Positions 13,273-23,229 of a DNA stretch of 64,000 bases are shown here, piece after piece. The stretch lies in assembly GCF_035666175.1 (NCBI RefSeq), contig NZ_CP142016.1, positions 620,001 through 684,000 on the forward strand, written 5' to 3'. The notes below the pieces were generated by a model. It was not told the origin of the DNA and searched no databases. It was given only the letters and a program-made list of their open reading frames with translations. Within the stretch, counting starts at the first letter, position 1; each line of letters starts with the position of its first letter. The translations under genes and the position numbers were made by a program. Source of the stretch: Riemerella anatipestifer. GTDB taxonomy: Bacteria; Bacteroidota; Bacteroidia; Flavobacteriales; Weeksellaceae.

Positions 13273-16200
13273 ATGAATACCAATAACGGAGGATTATTTT
13301 TTGGAGCAGCAATAGATATGACCCAATGGCGTAAAGACCTAAGGGAGATACAAGCAGATATTTTAGGTCTTAATCAAAAAACGCAGGAACAAACTCGCCA
13401 AATGGATACTTCATTTAAAAATTTATCTATTAGTATTGCGAGTTATTTTTCTGGACAAGCGTTAATGGGCTTTACTCGTGAACTTATCAATGTTAGAGGC
13501 GAGTTCCAAAAGACAGAAATTGCCTTTTCCACAATGCTCAAAAGCAAGGAAAAGGCGAGTCAGCTAATGGGGCAAATGGTGGATTTAGCCGCCAAAACGC
13601 CTTTCGGTCTTAACGATGTTACAGAGGGGGCAAAAAGGTTACTAGCATTTCAAGTTCCTGCCGAACAGGTAACAGAAACCCTTACAAGAATGGGGAACAT
13701 TGCTGCTGGTCTAGGAGTTCCTATGGGGCAACTTATTCACGTGTATGGGCAAGTAAAGGCACAAGGCAAAATGATGACCAATGACCTGTATCAGTTTATG
13801 AATGCAGGTATCCCTATTCTTTCTGAATTAGGTAAAGTGTTAGGTAAAAGCGAAGCAGAGATTAAAGATATGGTTTCTGCTGGGAAAATAGGTTTTCCAG
13901 AGGTTCAAGCGGTAATAAAGAATATGACCGATGAGGGGGGATTATTCTTTAATCTAATGGAGGAGCAATCCAAAACCTTATCTGGAAAAGTAGCTAATTT
14001 GGAAGATGCTTTTGACCAAATGCTGAATAAGATTGGCGAAGGTAGTGAGGGGCTTTTGAATAGCGGTATTGAAGGAGCAACCTATTTGGTGGAGCATTAC
14101 GAGGAAGTCGGTTCGGTTATACTAGGGCTAATCGCTACCTATGGCTCATACAAGGCGGGACTTATTCTCATTGCACAAATGGAGCGTATCTATGCGATGG
14201 CGAAGGTTCAGCAGTCTTTAGCTATTATGGCTGGAGAAACAGGAATAACAACAGCTAGAGCTTTGCAGATAGTGGTTACTATGCAGCTACAGAGAGCTCA
14301 AGCAATGCTTAATGCTACAATGTTGGCTAATCCTTATGTTTTGGTGGGGGCCGCTATTATAGGTCTAATAGCGACGCTTTGGTCTTTATCCGATTCAACA
14401 GATGCCGCTACAAGAGCGCAAGAGAAGCTGAACGAAGAGCAAAAAAAGGAAAAAGAAATTTCCGATGAAAAGAAAAGGAGAACTCACGACCTTATAGATG
14501 TTATCCGAGATAAAACACAAGCTATATTAGAGCAAGTAAAGGCGTTACAGCAACTTAAAGCTGAATACCCAGAGCTATTTGCTAATATGACACTGGAGGA
14601 AATTCAGAACGCAAATATAGAAGACTTGCAAAAAAGAATTAATAATGCGGAAAGCCAAAGGCAACAGAAGGCTAATAAAGAGAAAATACAATCTCTTGAC
14701 GAGGAGATAAAGAAGTATGAAAGGCTTTATGATTCCATAGTCAGCTCAGGAAGGGCAAGCTATTCAGCATTAAAAACTTATTTAGATAAGATTGATGAAC
14801 TAAAGGCACAAAAAGACCAACTAATACAACAAACGCAAGAGGAAGAGGAAGCGTTGTGGAGGCAAAATACACCTTTAGAGGAACAAAAAAAATATTGGGA
14901 GGGGGTTCTTGAAGAAGCCAAAAAGCAAAAGGAGGAGCTTGAAAAACATGAAACACCAATAGTTAACAACACCAAGAACATAGGAGGAATGCAAACCCCT
15001 TTGAGTACGGTAAGTTCTATGCTTCAAAAAATGTCTTTTCAATGGATTTCTATAAATGGGCTTTTATCTAAGGCTACTGATGAACTAAAAAAAATAGAAA
15101 ATCTACAATCAAAAGATAAGCCTAAAGATAAATCTCTTTTTACCTATGAGGATTGGGAAACGCAGAAGAATAACGCAGAGAAAAACAGAAAAGAATACGC
15201 TCCAAATTCAAAAGAATGGCTACAAGCTAAGAAGGACTATGACGAAGCTACAAAAGCACTAAAAAAGTGGTCTTTTGAACAAGACAAAGGGAAAACAACC
15301 TATTCAAAAGGTCAGGTAGGCTGGTTAGACCAAGAAATAAATAGACTTAACGAACTCATCAAAAAGTCAAGGGAAGGTTCTATCCAATATAGGAAGTTGG
15401 TTGCGGAAAGAAAAAAACTAGAAGAAAGAAGGGATAGGCTGAATGGGAAATATGACAATGCTCCAATTAAGGGCTCTTTAGGGTATTTAGAAAAGGAATT
15501 ATCAGACATTAGGGAAAAAATAAAAAACAAAACTAATGTAAACGACGAAAAACACCTAAAGGAGCTTTACGACAAAGAAAAAGAGCTAGTAGATAAGATA
15601 GAAAAGTATAAAGAAAAGTATAAGACAAAAAATGTAGAAGAAGAACTATCAGAACTCAAAAGACGAATCAATCTTAGGGATAAGTATTTACAATTAGGAA
15701 TTAACAGACCCGAACTCATCAATGAGGATACGGTAAATAATCTATTTCCTGACCTAAAGGACAAATCTTATGTCCAAGTCTTAGAAGAAAAAAGAAAGGC
15801 TTATCTAGGGCTAATAGAAGCTCAAAAAGCGACAGAACAAACCACTAAAGATTTAATCTTCATTGAAAATGAATTGAAAAACGCTAATGGTACAGAAACC
15901 TTTATGCAAGGTGTTAATGATAGAATTTCAGAACTTAAAGAAAGGTACAAAGGTGCGGAGCTTATAGATAAACTTAAAAAAGATAAAAGTTTACAACTAG
16001 GTGGCACAGAGGAAGATAATTTAGAGAGAAACAGAGCCTATGCTTCGGCTTTAAAGGAAGCCCAAAAGGACTACGACAAGTTTTACAGAGACCTTTTAGA
16101 GCAACAAAAAAGCTATGAAGAAAAAAGCCTTGAGTTGCAAAAAGAATACACAGCCCTCAAAGCCACAGAAAGATACAAAAATGCAAGTGAAGAAGAGCAG

Positions 16201-17757
16201 AAAAAGATAGACAAGCATTATAAGAAAGAGCAATCCAAGCTAGATATGGACGCTTTTAAAGAATCTGGCGATTGGGCGTTGGCTTTTTCAGATTTAGAGT
16301 ACATGAGCCAAACCACCATTGAAAGGGTTATCAAGAATTTTGAAGATTTTAAGAGGGCAAAAGAGCAGAACCTAGAGCCTACGGAGTTAAGAGAGCTTAA
16401 TGACACTCTGAATAAACTAAGAGCAAGAGCGGGTAATAATCCATTTACAGGCATTATATCTGGAGTTAAAGGCTATGTACAAGCCAATAAAAATGCAAAA
16501 AACGCCCAAGATGAATATAATGCCACCGTTGAAAAGTTTGGTAAAAATAGTCCCCAAGCCCAAGAGGCTTACAGGAAGATGACCGATGCCGAACAAGAGG
16601 CAATAAAAGCTAAGCAGTTGCTTAATGCACAGTTGCAAAAAGGACAGGATATATTCAATGCTACTATGCAAGGGGTAACAGATTTAGCAGATGCATTTGG
16701 TGGAATGGACGATGCTACAAAAGATGCTGTTGAGGACATTATGGCGGTAGGTAATGCGGCTTTTGATTTGGCAAAAAGTATTTCGTCTGGAAATATCGCT
16801 GGAATGATAAGTGCGGGATTGAAGTTGATAGGTTCCATTTTTAAAGCTCTAAACGGCGATAAGAGAAGAGAAAGGGAGGTAAGGCGCCAAGAACAAGCCA
16901 TAAGAAAGCTAAAAGACGCGTATGATGAGTTATCACACGCTCTTGATAAGGCTTTCGGATCTCAAAAGCAAAAGGGGCAGCGGGAGCTAATCCAAAACTT
17001 GAGGCAACAGCAGCAGGCGATACAAAACGCTAAGAATGCGGAAAGTCAGAAAAAGAAAAAAGACCAGGGAAAGATTGACGAGTACAACGCCCAGTATAAG
17101 GCGACAGAACGAGCGATTAAAGACCTTGAAGAAAGCATTATAAAGGATGTTCTTCAAACCGATATTCCCGAAATGGCTGCCAAAATTGGAGATGTGTTGG
17201 AGGATTCTTTTTTGCGGGGGAAGGATGGTTTGAAAGATTTGGATAAGGCGTTCAACAATATGTTGAGGGGGATAGCGAGGCATCAGTTGGATTTGTTTCT
17301 TCAAGATGAGATGAAGGGATTTTATGAAAAGGCAAGGAGTTACGCCGGGTTTGATGAAAAAGGCAATGGAAGTTTTGATGGGTTTCAGGATTGGGAGATA
17401 GAAAGCCTTAAAAGTATGTGGCAATCCATATCTGAGAATGGGCGGAAATTTTTGGAAGGGATGTCGAATGTTTATGAGGGATTCCAAGAACTTGAAGACC
17501 CGGACTCCTTGGCGGGAGCAATGAGGGGAATGAGTGAGGAAACCGCAGGGATACTCGCAGGGCAATTTAATGCAATCCGTATTCACGTTGCAGAAATACA
17601 GAAAAATCAAGGCTTTGGGTTAGACATTGCGAAATCTTCGCTAATGAACTTAACGAAAATAGAGGAAAACACCCGAAACCTTTATCAAATGAGAAAAGAC
17701 CTCGCAGAAATGAACTCTAAAATAAAATCTAACGACACTAGAGGACTAGGATTATGA
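13273..17757 (+). CDS. Phage tail tape measure protein
   Basis: At 1494 residues this is the longest gene of the prophage, as expected for the protein that sets tail length. With about 0.15 nm per residue the tail would be near 220 nm. Residues 60-270 hold the conserved tape measure domain (KTEIAFSTMLKSKEKASQLM, AKTPFGLNDVTEGAKRLLAF, GQVKAQGKMMTNDLYQF). Two hydrophobic segments lie near 280-305 and 345-370. Long charged coiled coils fill residues 380-1130, and a helical C-terminal part resembles the end of other tape measures. It begins a separate transcription unit at late promoter C. It ends two bases before the HigA stop on the other strand. Confidence 0.92.
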   Translation: MNTNNGGLFFGAAIDMTQWRKDLREIQADILGLNQKTQEQTRQMDTSFKNLSISIASYFSGQALMGFTRELINVRGEFQKTEIAFSTMLKSKEKASQLMGQMVDLAAKTPFGLNDVTEGAKRLLAFQVPAEQVTETLTRMGNIAAGLGVPMGQLIHVYGQVKAQGKMMTNDLYQFMNAGIPILSELGKVLGKSEAEIKDMVSAGKIGFPEVQAVIKNMTDEGGLFFNLMEEQSKTLSGKVANLEDAFDQMLNKIGEGSEGLLNSGIEGATYLVEHYEEVGSVILGLIATYGSYKAGLILIAQMERIYAMAKVQQSLAIMAGETGITTARALQIVVTMQLQRAQAMLNATMLANPYVLVGAAIIGLIATLWSLSDSTDAATRAQEKLNEEQKKEKEISDEKKRRTHDLIDVIRDKTQAILEQVKALQQLKAEYPELFANMTLEEIQNANIEDLQKRINNAESQRQQKANKEKIQSLDEEIKKYERLYDSIVSSGRASYSALKTYLDKIDELKAQKDQLIQQTQEEEEALWRQNTPLEEQKKYWEGVLEEAKKQKEELEKHETPIVNNTKNIGGMQTPLSTVSSMLQKMSFQWISINGLLSKATDELKKIENLQSKDKPKDKSLFTYEDWETQKNNAEKNRKEYAPNSKEWLQAKKDYDEATKALKKWSFEQDKGKTTYSKGQVGWLDQEINRLNELIKKSREGSIQYRKLVAERKKLEERRDRLNGKYDNAPIKGSLGYLEKELSDIREKIKNKTNVNDEKHLKELYDKEKELVDKIEKYKEKYKTKNVEEELSELKRRINLRDKYLQLGINRPELINEDTVNNLFPDLKDKSYVQVLEEKRKAYLGLIEAQKATEQTTKDLIFIENELKNANGTETFMQGVNDRISELKERYKGAELIDKLKKDKSLQLGGTEEDNLERNRAYASALKEAQKDYDKFYRDLLEQQKSYEEKSLELQKEYTALKATERYKNASEEEQKKIDKHYKKEQSKLDMDAFKESGDWALAFSDLEYMSQTTIERVIKNFEDFKRAKEQNLEPTELRELNDTLNKLRARAGNNPFTGIISGVKGYVQANKNAKNAQDEYNATVEKFGKNSPQAQEAYRKMTDAEQEAIKAKQLLNAQLQKGQDIFNATMQGVTDLADAFGGMDDATKDAVEDIMAVGNAAFDLAKSISSGNIAGMISAGLKLIGSIFKALNGDKRREREVRRQEQAIRKLKDAYDELSHALDKAFGSQKQKGQRELIQNLRQQQQAIQNAKNAESQKKKKDQGKIDEYNAQYKATERAIKDLEESIIKDVLQTDIPEMAAKIGDVLEDSFLRGKDGLKDLDKAFNNMLRGIARHQLDLFLQDEMKGFYEKARSYAGFDEKGNGSFDGFQDWEIESLKSMWQSISENGRKFLEGMSNVYEGFQELEDPDSLAGAMRGMSEETAGILAGQFNAIRIHVAEIQKNQGFGLDIAKSSLMNLTKIEENTRNLYQMRKDLAEMNSKIKSNDTRGLGL

Positions 17758-17759
17758 TA

Positions 17760-18122
17760 TTAAGAATGAGACAGTACAAAATCAGCAGGAATATCCAATA
17801 CTTGGTAAACCGCTTTAGCAAAAGGAATATCTACCTTACGATTTCCCTTTATAATTTGGTTCACTTTGGAAAGGCTTATTCCAGAAACTTTTGCAAAATC
17901 GGTTTGAGACATCTTTTTCTCAAACAATCTAAGCTCTACCATTTCGGGAAGAGTTTTAGGTTGTGCAATGGGATAAAAAGCATCTTCGTACTCCTCCAAA
18001 GCAGAAGACAAAACACTAATACGGTTAAGTTCTGTAGAAGTCAGAAGTTCCTCTCCTTTTTTCATCAATTCGTCTACCTCTTGCAAGTAGCGTTGATAGT
18101 CTTTTTTAGTGTTTATTTTCAT
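17760..18122 (-). CDS. higA: HigA-type antitoxin
   Basis: The 120-residue protein has an N-terminal helical region that should wrap the toxin and a C-terminal XRE helix-turn-helix (residues 75-110, KKMSQTDFAKVSGISLSKVN, split KKMSQTDFAKV and GISLSKVNQIIKGNRK). It binds and neutralises the toxin encoded just upstream and represses the operon. The start overlaps the toxin stop by four bases (ATGA), so translation is coupled. Gene order toxin-antitoxin is the order of hig modules. It is convergent with the tape measure gene and lies inside the tail module, where it may stabilise the prophage. Confidence 0.85.
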   Translation of the reverse strand: MKINTKKDYQRYLQEVDELMKKGEELLTSTELNRISVLSSALEEYEDAFYPIAQPKTLPEMVELRLFEKKMSQTDFAKVSGISLSKVNQIIKGNRKVDIPFAKAVYQVLDIPADFVLSHS

Positions 18123-18412
18123 AACTTTTTAAAGTTTAGTTTGTCATATTCAGCGTGTGTACCCACAAATTTTACAAATACGGTTCTTGCTCCAAAAATA
18201 ACCCTAGCAACAATACGACAATGGTTGCCCTTTATATTAAAGACAAATAGACCATTGCCTACACTGTCTACACTATTAAAAGACTGCTTCATTTCTGCGA
18301 AATTAGACCAATCAGCATCTTTTACAACGAGATACCAACGCCAAACCTCTATGCTATGGTCAGGTCGGTCATTTAGATACCTCTTTAGTGGGGCTTTTGA
18401 AATAATAACCAT
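18119..18412 (-). CDS. higB: HigB-type toxin (mRNA interferase)
   Basis: The 97-residue protein matches the HigB toxin family of the RelE-like superfamily: basic N-terminus, WRWYLVVKDADWSNFAEMK, then GNGLFVFNIKGNHCRIVARVIF and a FVGTHAEYDKL end. GTHAEYD is the usual closing motif. Such toxins cleave mRNA at the ribosome. The start codon lies about four bases after the -7 box, so the mRNA is almost leaderless. It forms a two-gene operon with the antitoxin. Confidence 0.85.
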   Translation of the reverse strand: MVIISKAPLKRYLNDRPDHSIEVWRWYLVVKDADWSNFAEMKQSFNSVDSVGNGLFVFNIKGNHCRIVARVIFGARTVFVKFVGTHAEYDKLNFKKL

Positions 18413-18416
18413 AAGA

Positions 18417-18448
18417 CAAATGTACGAAATTATTTCATAAAATGAAAT
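18417..18448 (-). promoter_or_regulatory. higBA promoter and operator
   Basis: On the minus strand TACATTTG (18424-18417) is a -7 box. Upstream of it lies a perfect palindrome ATTTCAT-AAA-ATGAAAT at 18432-18448, between the expected -33 and -7, the right place for autorepression by HigA. The distance to the higB start leaves a leader of zero to a few bases. Confidence 0.65.
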
Positions 18449-18468
18449 TTTATTTAAAAAAACGAAAT

Positions 18469-18900
18469 ATGAAACTACAAGACATCATACAACAAGCTAA
18501 AAAGCAAGGGCTATGCGAAGAGTGGTATAATGAAATGAAACGCTATCCTACTTTGGAAACATTATGTAGAATGTTTTTCAAGGGTGATGATTGGGCGTTA
18601 AAAAACAATTTTCCAAGCGAGAAAATGCTCTATTATTTCAGAGGAGAAACAGAGCAATACGGATTATTCTTAGATGCTTCGGGAAAAGTTGAAACAATGC
18701 CCAAAATGGCGTTTTTCGGCTATTCTAATGTTGAGCTGAATTACGGCGATTTTAGTGTTTCTTCTCTCATTTTAAGGGGGAACTCTAAGGCGAAAATAAC
18801 AGCAAAAGATTACTCTGTTGTATTTGTAACAGCGTTGGATAATGCAGAGGTTGTTGTAGAAGAACAAGACCACGCTAAAGTGAAAATATTTAGAAGATGA
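18469..18900 (+). CDS. Phage protein between tape measure and distal tail, repetitive beta domain
   Basis: From the ATG at 18469 the product is 143 residues (MKLQDIIQQAKKQGLCEEW). A frame start at 18442 would lie inside the higBA operator and is less likely. The N-terminal third is helical; the rest repeats short strands (NVELNYGDFSVSSL, SKAKITAKDYSVVFVTA, NAEVVVEEQDHAKVKIF) like a right-handed beta-helix. Such proteins occur at this place in Bacteroidota phages and mobile elements; function is unknown. Its stop overlaps the start of the next gene (ATGA), so it is part of the tail operon in spite of the hig insertion. Confidence 0.6.
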   Translation: MKLQDIIQQAKKQGLCEEWYNEMKRYPTLETLCRMFFKGDDWALKNNFPSEKMLYYFRGETEQYGLFLDASGKVETMPKMAFFGYSNVELNYGDFSVSSLILRGNSKAKITAKDYSVVFVTALDNAEVVVEEQDHAKVKIFRR

Positions 18901-19931
18901 CAAACGAGGTGTTGTATAATTTGAACGGTAAATATTTTAAAGATTTTGGAGTGTTTATTTCAGAATCCAAAGGGCTTTTGGACAAACCCAAGCTAAAATC
19001 CAAAAGGTCTTATGATTGGGCGGAGTATCACGGCAAAGCGGTGGATTTAGACAAACCTAAATACGATGAGCGAGAAATTGAGTTGAAAGGTTGGGTTGAG
19101 GGCGAAACTTGGCCGCAAATGAAAACCAATTTTGATACCCTTTTGTCAGAACTTGACAAAGAGGGGTTACAGAGGTTGGTTATAGAATACTTAGGAAACG
19201 CTTTAGTATTTGATGTTTACCTTTCTGGCGGAGTAGAACTTGAAAAGTCGTTTAAAGAGGGTAAAATGATAGGGTTCTTCACTTTGAAAATGAAAGACCC
19301 CAACCCCATTAAAAGAGTATTTAAACTTGTAGGAAATGATTTGCAATTATCCTTTAATGCTCAATCTTGGGTGGATATAAACATAGACGGAATCAACGAA
19401 ACAAGAAAGGGGAATATAACAATCAATAAGGCGGTTCCAAGTAGAGAGTTAAGTGATTATGTTTATTATGGTAGAAATTTGGTATTGAAATCAAATATTG
19501 AAAAAACGTGGCGACATAATGTTTATGATACCATCTATAATGATAATCCAGAGCTAATAGGAAAAGAGGTGGTGTTTTCTGCAGAAATAGAAACTGACAA
19601 AGATAACGATTTGGCGATATATAATAGTAACGGAACAAGTTTAGTTGCTTCTGCATTTTCCTCTCGTCGTATTGTAAGTGCAGGAAAAATAAGGATAAGT
19701 CATATTTTCAAACTTGCAGGAATAAACAATGGAGAGCCTCATCGTCTCAGATTTGAAGTTTATTCTTATAGTAATTTGCCTTACAAAGTAAGTAATGTTA
19801 AGATAGAACTAGGAAACATAGCCACCGATTGGACGCCCGCCCCCGAAGACACTCATTATATCACAATATCAGGGAATACAGACGAAATTACTAACCTACA
19901 AACCAATGCAGAAGAATTATGGAGTTTATAG
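18897..19931 (+). CDS. Phage distal tail protein (Dit-like) with carbohydrate-binding module
   Basis: The 344-residue protein follows the tape measure gene in the place of the distal tail hub. Residues 1-135 look like the Dit N-domain (YFKDFGVFISESKG, REIELKGWVEGETWPQMKTNF split at GW). Residues 180-330 form a beta-sandwich ending in GNIATDWTPAPED, the signature end of a carbohydrate-binding module often found in phage baseplates. The same signature recurs in the next protein. The tail hub anchors the tip and helps contact host surface sugar. It overlaps the next gene by 13 bases. Confidence 0.7.
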   Translation: MTNEVLYNLNGKYFKDFGVFISESKGLLDKPKLKSKRSYDWAEYHGKAVDLDKPKYDEREIELKGWVEGETWPQMKTNFDTLLSELDKEGLQRLVIEYLGNALVFDVYLSGGVELEKSFKEGKMIGFFTLKMKDPNPIKRVFKLVGNDLQLSFNAQSWVDINIDGINETRKGNITINKAVPSRELSDYVYYGRNLVLKSNIEKTWRHNVYDTIYNDNPELIGKEVVFSAEIETDKDNDLAIYNSNGTSLVASAFSSRRIVSAGKIRISHIFKLAGINNGEPHRLRFEVYSYSNLPYKVSNVKIELGNIATDWTPAPEDTHYITISGNTDEITNLQTNAEELWSL

Positions 19932-22900
19932 TAGTACAAGGAGATAAAACTCTTAACCTCAATAATAGAAAGCCTTTGCGTTCGGTTACCAAAGCTGAGC
20001 ATAGACAGTCTTTGCTATCAGAAGACATAATAAATATTACCGTAGAAAGCAAAACACCTCTTGCTTTGCAAGTAGGCAACTATATAGAATATGAAAACCG
20101 AAGATACACACTTAACTCTGCTCCAAAGGTAAAAAAGGAGCAGGGTTATTATACCTATGATTTAGTTTTTGAGGGAGTACAATATTTATTGAGAGATAAG
20201 GTGTATTTCAACTTGGACGCTCAAGGCTTCCAAAACACGGCGGATTTTCCTTTAACAGGAGAAATAAATATTTTCCTTACAACACTAATCACAAATATAA
20301 ATTCCATTTCAGATTTTATTTGGGTTTTGGGTGAATATCCGCAAAATACAGAAACCAAGACACTAACTTTTAATAATGAAAACTGCCTCGCTGTTTTACA
20401 AAAAATCTGTCAGGAATACGATACCGAGTTTGAAATCAAGCAGGATTTAGAGAGAAAATCTTACACGCTCAACATTAAGAAAATAGGAGAAACTTTAAAC
20501 CAAACCTTTGAATATGGAAAGGGAAACGGACTCTATTCACTAAGCCGTGAAAATGTGAATGATAATGTGGTTACTCGTCTTTATGTTTTCGGCTCAACGA
20601 ATAATATTAAAAGCGGATACCGAGATTATTCACAGCGTTTGCGGTTGCCTATTTCTCACGGAAAGGATTATATTCAGGACGATGCTAAGGTAAAATTGTT
20701 CGGCTTAAAAGAGGGCGTTAAAATTTTTGACGACATCAAACCTACTTTTAAGGGGATAGTATCAGGCGTTACCAATTTGGAAAACGGCTCGCAAGAGATA
20801 GAAGTTTCTAATATGGACTTTGACCTGAACGAAACCGACAGCAACGGAACAAAGTATTTATTAAATGATACTCCTGCGAAGCTCCATATAAACAAAGGAA
20901 ATTTGGCAGGATATGAATTTGAGTTGCTTAAAAACGGAGGCTACAACCACGCCACTAAGACTTTTAGAGTAAAGCAATTTACAGACGAAAGAGGACAAAA
21001 GTTTCCAGAAGCAGGTTCCGTGTTTTCATTTTCGGTTGGAGATGAGTTCACATTGTTAGATATTGCAATGCCCGAACAGTACATTACAAATGCCGAAAAC
21101 AAACTCCTTGAAGAGGGACAAAAGGAATACGAAAAACAATCGGTAAACAACCTTAAATATAATTTAGAGTTAGACCCTCTGTATCTGCAACAGATAGGGG
21201 CTAATACGTCTATTTTCTTTAAAATTGGGGATTATATCCGTGTGATAGATGAACCGCTTAAAATAGATAAAACGACACGCATAGTAGATATTACGAGGGA
21301 CTTATTAGATGAATATAATTACAAAATAGGCATTGCGGACACTTACGAAATCAGCTTTGTAGCAAGTCTGCTTACCGATATTAAAGATACTAAAACGGTT
21401 ATAAAAACGCAGGAACAAATTAACCGACGAAATTACTTGAACGGTTATCGTAACCTGCAAGAGCTTCGAGAAAGTGTCTTTGATGTAGAGGGTTACTTTG
21501 ACTCTACACATATCAAGCCAGAGAGTATAGAAGCCAATATGCTTTCGGTTGGAGCAAAGAGCCAACAATTTGCATTAGAAAATATAAGTCTGAATCCTAA
21601 TATAGAGGGTAATCCTGCAAGAACATTTATTAGCGGTGGGAAGTTGGTTCATTTTTCCTTAGAAGACGGTATTAGAGAGTGGAACATATTGCCATACAGC
21701 CGTAATGATTTATTGAATCAGGTTTATTACGTTTATGCGAAATGTTCAAGAGGAAGTAGTAATGCGATGTGGTATATCACCACCGAGCAGATAAGGTTTG
21801 ATAGTCGGTCAGATTATTATTACTTCTTGTGTTACTTACTCTACACACCAAAAGACAGTAAACGAGAAGCAGAAGCAATGTACGGTAATGTATTTATGCA
21901 CGGAGGGCAAATAACAGCAGGGAGAATTAAATCGCTCAACGGACAAACCTATTTTGATTTGGATAGTGGGGAAATAGCAGGAACGATTAAGTTCAAAAGC
22001 GGTAATGGTTATGTGGAAGTTGGGAGTGCTATACAACAAGCGGTAGATGCGGTGAGTGTAGGAGGCGTAAACCTAGCTCGCAATACTGAATTTAAAAACG
22101 GTGGAGAACATTGGAGCAAAGGGTATCCACAAGCAGAGTTTCTACCTAATGAAAGAGCAGTTAAGATAACCTCAATAGATGGACAAGATTACAATCAAAT
22201 AGACCAAAATATAAAATGTGAGAAAAACACAGAATATACAATATCAGCCTTTGTTAAGGGGATAGGTTCTGCCTTTTTCTACGCATTAGAAATGAAAGAA
22301 AATGGTACTTATACGGCTGTTTATTCTGATAATTACAGAGTATTTCCTATAAATTCAGAATACAAATATGTAAAATTTACAATAAGGACACAGTCTGACA
22401 CTGCTTATTTCATCTTTATACTAAGAGCATTTAGCAACAATACAGTTTGGTTTAAAGATGTAAAAGTGGAAAAAGGTAATAAAGCGACCGATTGGTCGCC
22501 CAATCCACAGGATATAGAAACTCTATTTGCTAACCTTCAACAAGGGATAAGCAATATGCAAACCTCTTTGTCTGATGTAAAGACTAAAACAGACAACTTC
22601 GCTTCTATTCAAGGCGGGTTGATGATGGCTAATTTAATGAGTGTAGGAAGCAACCAAGCTAATCAAAACGCTTTTATTTCGGGAATAACCGACGAGGGAG
22701 CAATGAGCGTCAGGTTTGGAGCAGGAGCTAACTATGCCAATAAACATAACGCCCCGTTTAGGGTGCTGGATAATGGGAAAGTTTATGGCTCTGATATGGA
22801 AATTACGGGTGGTAAAATAGCAAGGTTCAATATTAGCGGAAATACACTTTCGGGGCAAGGAATAGCAGACCCAAACGACTATTTAGAAATAAAGTCATCT

Positions 22901-23203
22901 GGAAGCATACTTTCATATAAAAAAAGTCTTTCATCTGGGAGAGAAAGCTATGCTCTCATCAATAATGATGATAGTATTTTAAACGGAAATAAAAACAATA
23001 TACTTCGGCTCTGGGGGCGTGATGTGAACAATTACACGCCCTACAACGCTCTATCTATAAGGGCAGACGGACAGTATGCTACTGCCTTAAATATAGAATC
23101 GGGAGATATTCGTGTGGGTGGAGAGGTAGGATATACAGGAGAATTATTTTTGGGGGGAGTATGGCTTACCATTAGAAAAGGTATAATAACAAATTATTCA
23201 TAA
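19919..23203 (+). CDS. Phage tail-tip / tail-associated protein (Tal-like), probable receptor-binding
   Basis: The 1094-residue protein starts with a tail-hub domain (residues 1-480; RYTLNSAPKVKKEQGYYTYDL split, and LDPLYLQQIGANTSIFFKIGDYIRV split). A middle linker follows. A module at about 715-865 runs from GGVNLARNTEFKNGGEHWSKG to GNKATDWSPNPQD and matches the carbohydrate-binding module of the preceding protein. The C-terminal 200 residues are glycine-rich with repeated strands, like a fibre shaft. It should form the tail tip and contact the host. No peptidase or lysozyme motif was seen. It is the largest target for host-range change in the phage. Confidence 0.72.
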   Translation: MEFIVVQGDKTLNLNNRKPLRSVTKAEHRQSLLSEDIINITVESKTPLALQVGNYIEYENRRYTLNSAPKVKKEQGYYTYDLVFEGVQYLLRDKVYFNLDAQGFQNTADFPLTGEINIFLTTLITNINSISDFIWVLGEYPQNTETKTLTFNNENCLAVLQKICQEYDTEFEIKQDLERKSYTLNIKKIGETLNQTFEYGKGNGLYSLSRENVNDNVVTRLYVFGSTNNIKSGYRDYSQRLRLPISHGKDYIQDDAKVKLFGLKEGVKIFDDIKPTFKGIVSGVTNLENGSQEIEVSNMDFDLNETDSNGTKYLLNDTPAKLHINKGNLAGYEFELLKNGGYNHATKTFRVKQFTDERGQKFPEAGSVFSFSVGDEFTLLDIAMPEQYITNAENKLLEEGQKEYEKQSVNNLKYNLELDPLYLQQIGANTSIFFKIGDYIRVIDEPLKIDKTTRIVDITRDLLDEYNYKIGIADTYEISFVASLLTDIKDTKTVIKTQEQINRRNYLNGYRNLQELRESVFDVEGYFDSTHIKPESIEANMLSVGAKSQQFALENISLNPNIEGNPARTFISGGKLVHFSLEDGIREWNILPYSRNDLLNQVYYVYAKCSRGSSNAMWYITTEQIRFDSRSDYYYFLCYLLYTPKDSKREAEAMYGNVFMHGGQITAGRIKSLNGQTYFDLDSGEIAGTIKFKSGNGYVEVGSAIQQAVDAVSVGGVNLARNTEFKNGGEHWSKGYPQAEFLPNERAVKITSIDGQDYNQIDQNIKCEKNTEYTISAFVKGIGSAFFYALEMKENGTYTAVYSDNYRVFPINSEYKYVKFTIRTQSDTAYFIFILRAFSNNTVWFKDVKVEKGNKATDWSPNPQDIETLFANLQQGISNMQTSLSDVKTKTDNFASIQGGLMMANLMSVGSNQANQNAFISGITDEGAMSVRFGAGANYANKHNAPFRVLDNGKVYGSDMEITGGKIARFNISGNTLSGQGIADPNDYLEIKSSGSILSYKKSLSSGRESYALINNDDSILNGNKNNILRLWGRDVNNYTPYNALSIRADGQYATALNIESGDIRVGGEVGYTGELFLGGVWLTIRKGIITNYS

Positions 23204-23229
23204 TAATAACTTTTAAAAACAATAAAACT

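Noticed and set aside
16987-17610. Minus-strand frame of 207 codons inside the tape measure gene
   Set aside because: It is antisense to a strong coding gene and has no motif.
17754-18440. Plus-strand frame of 228 codons after the tape measure gene
   Set aside because: It is the antisense of the well-supported higBA genes and has no protein-like composition.
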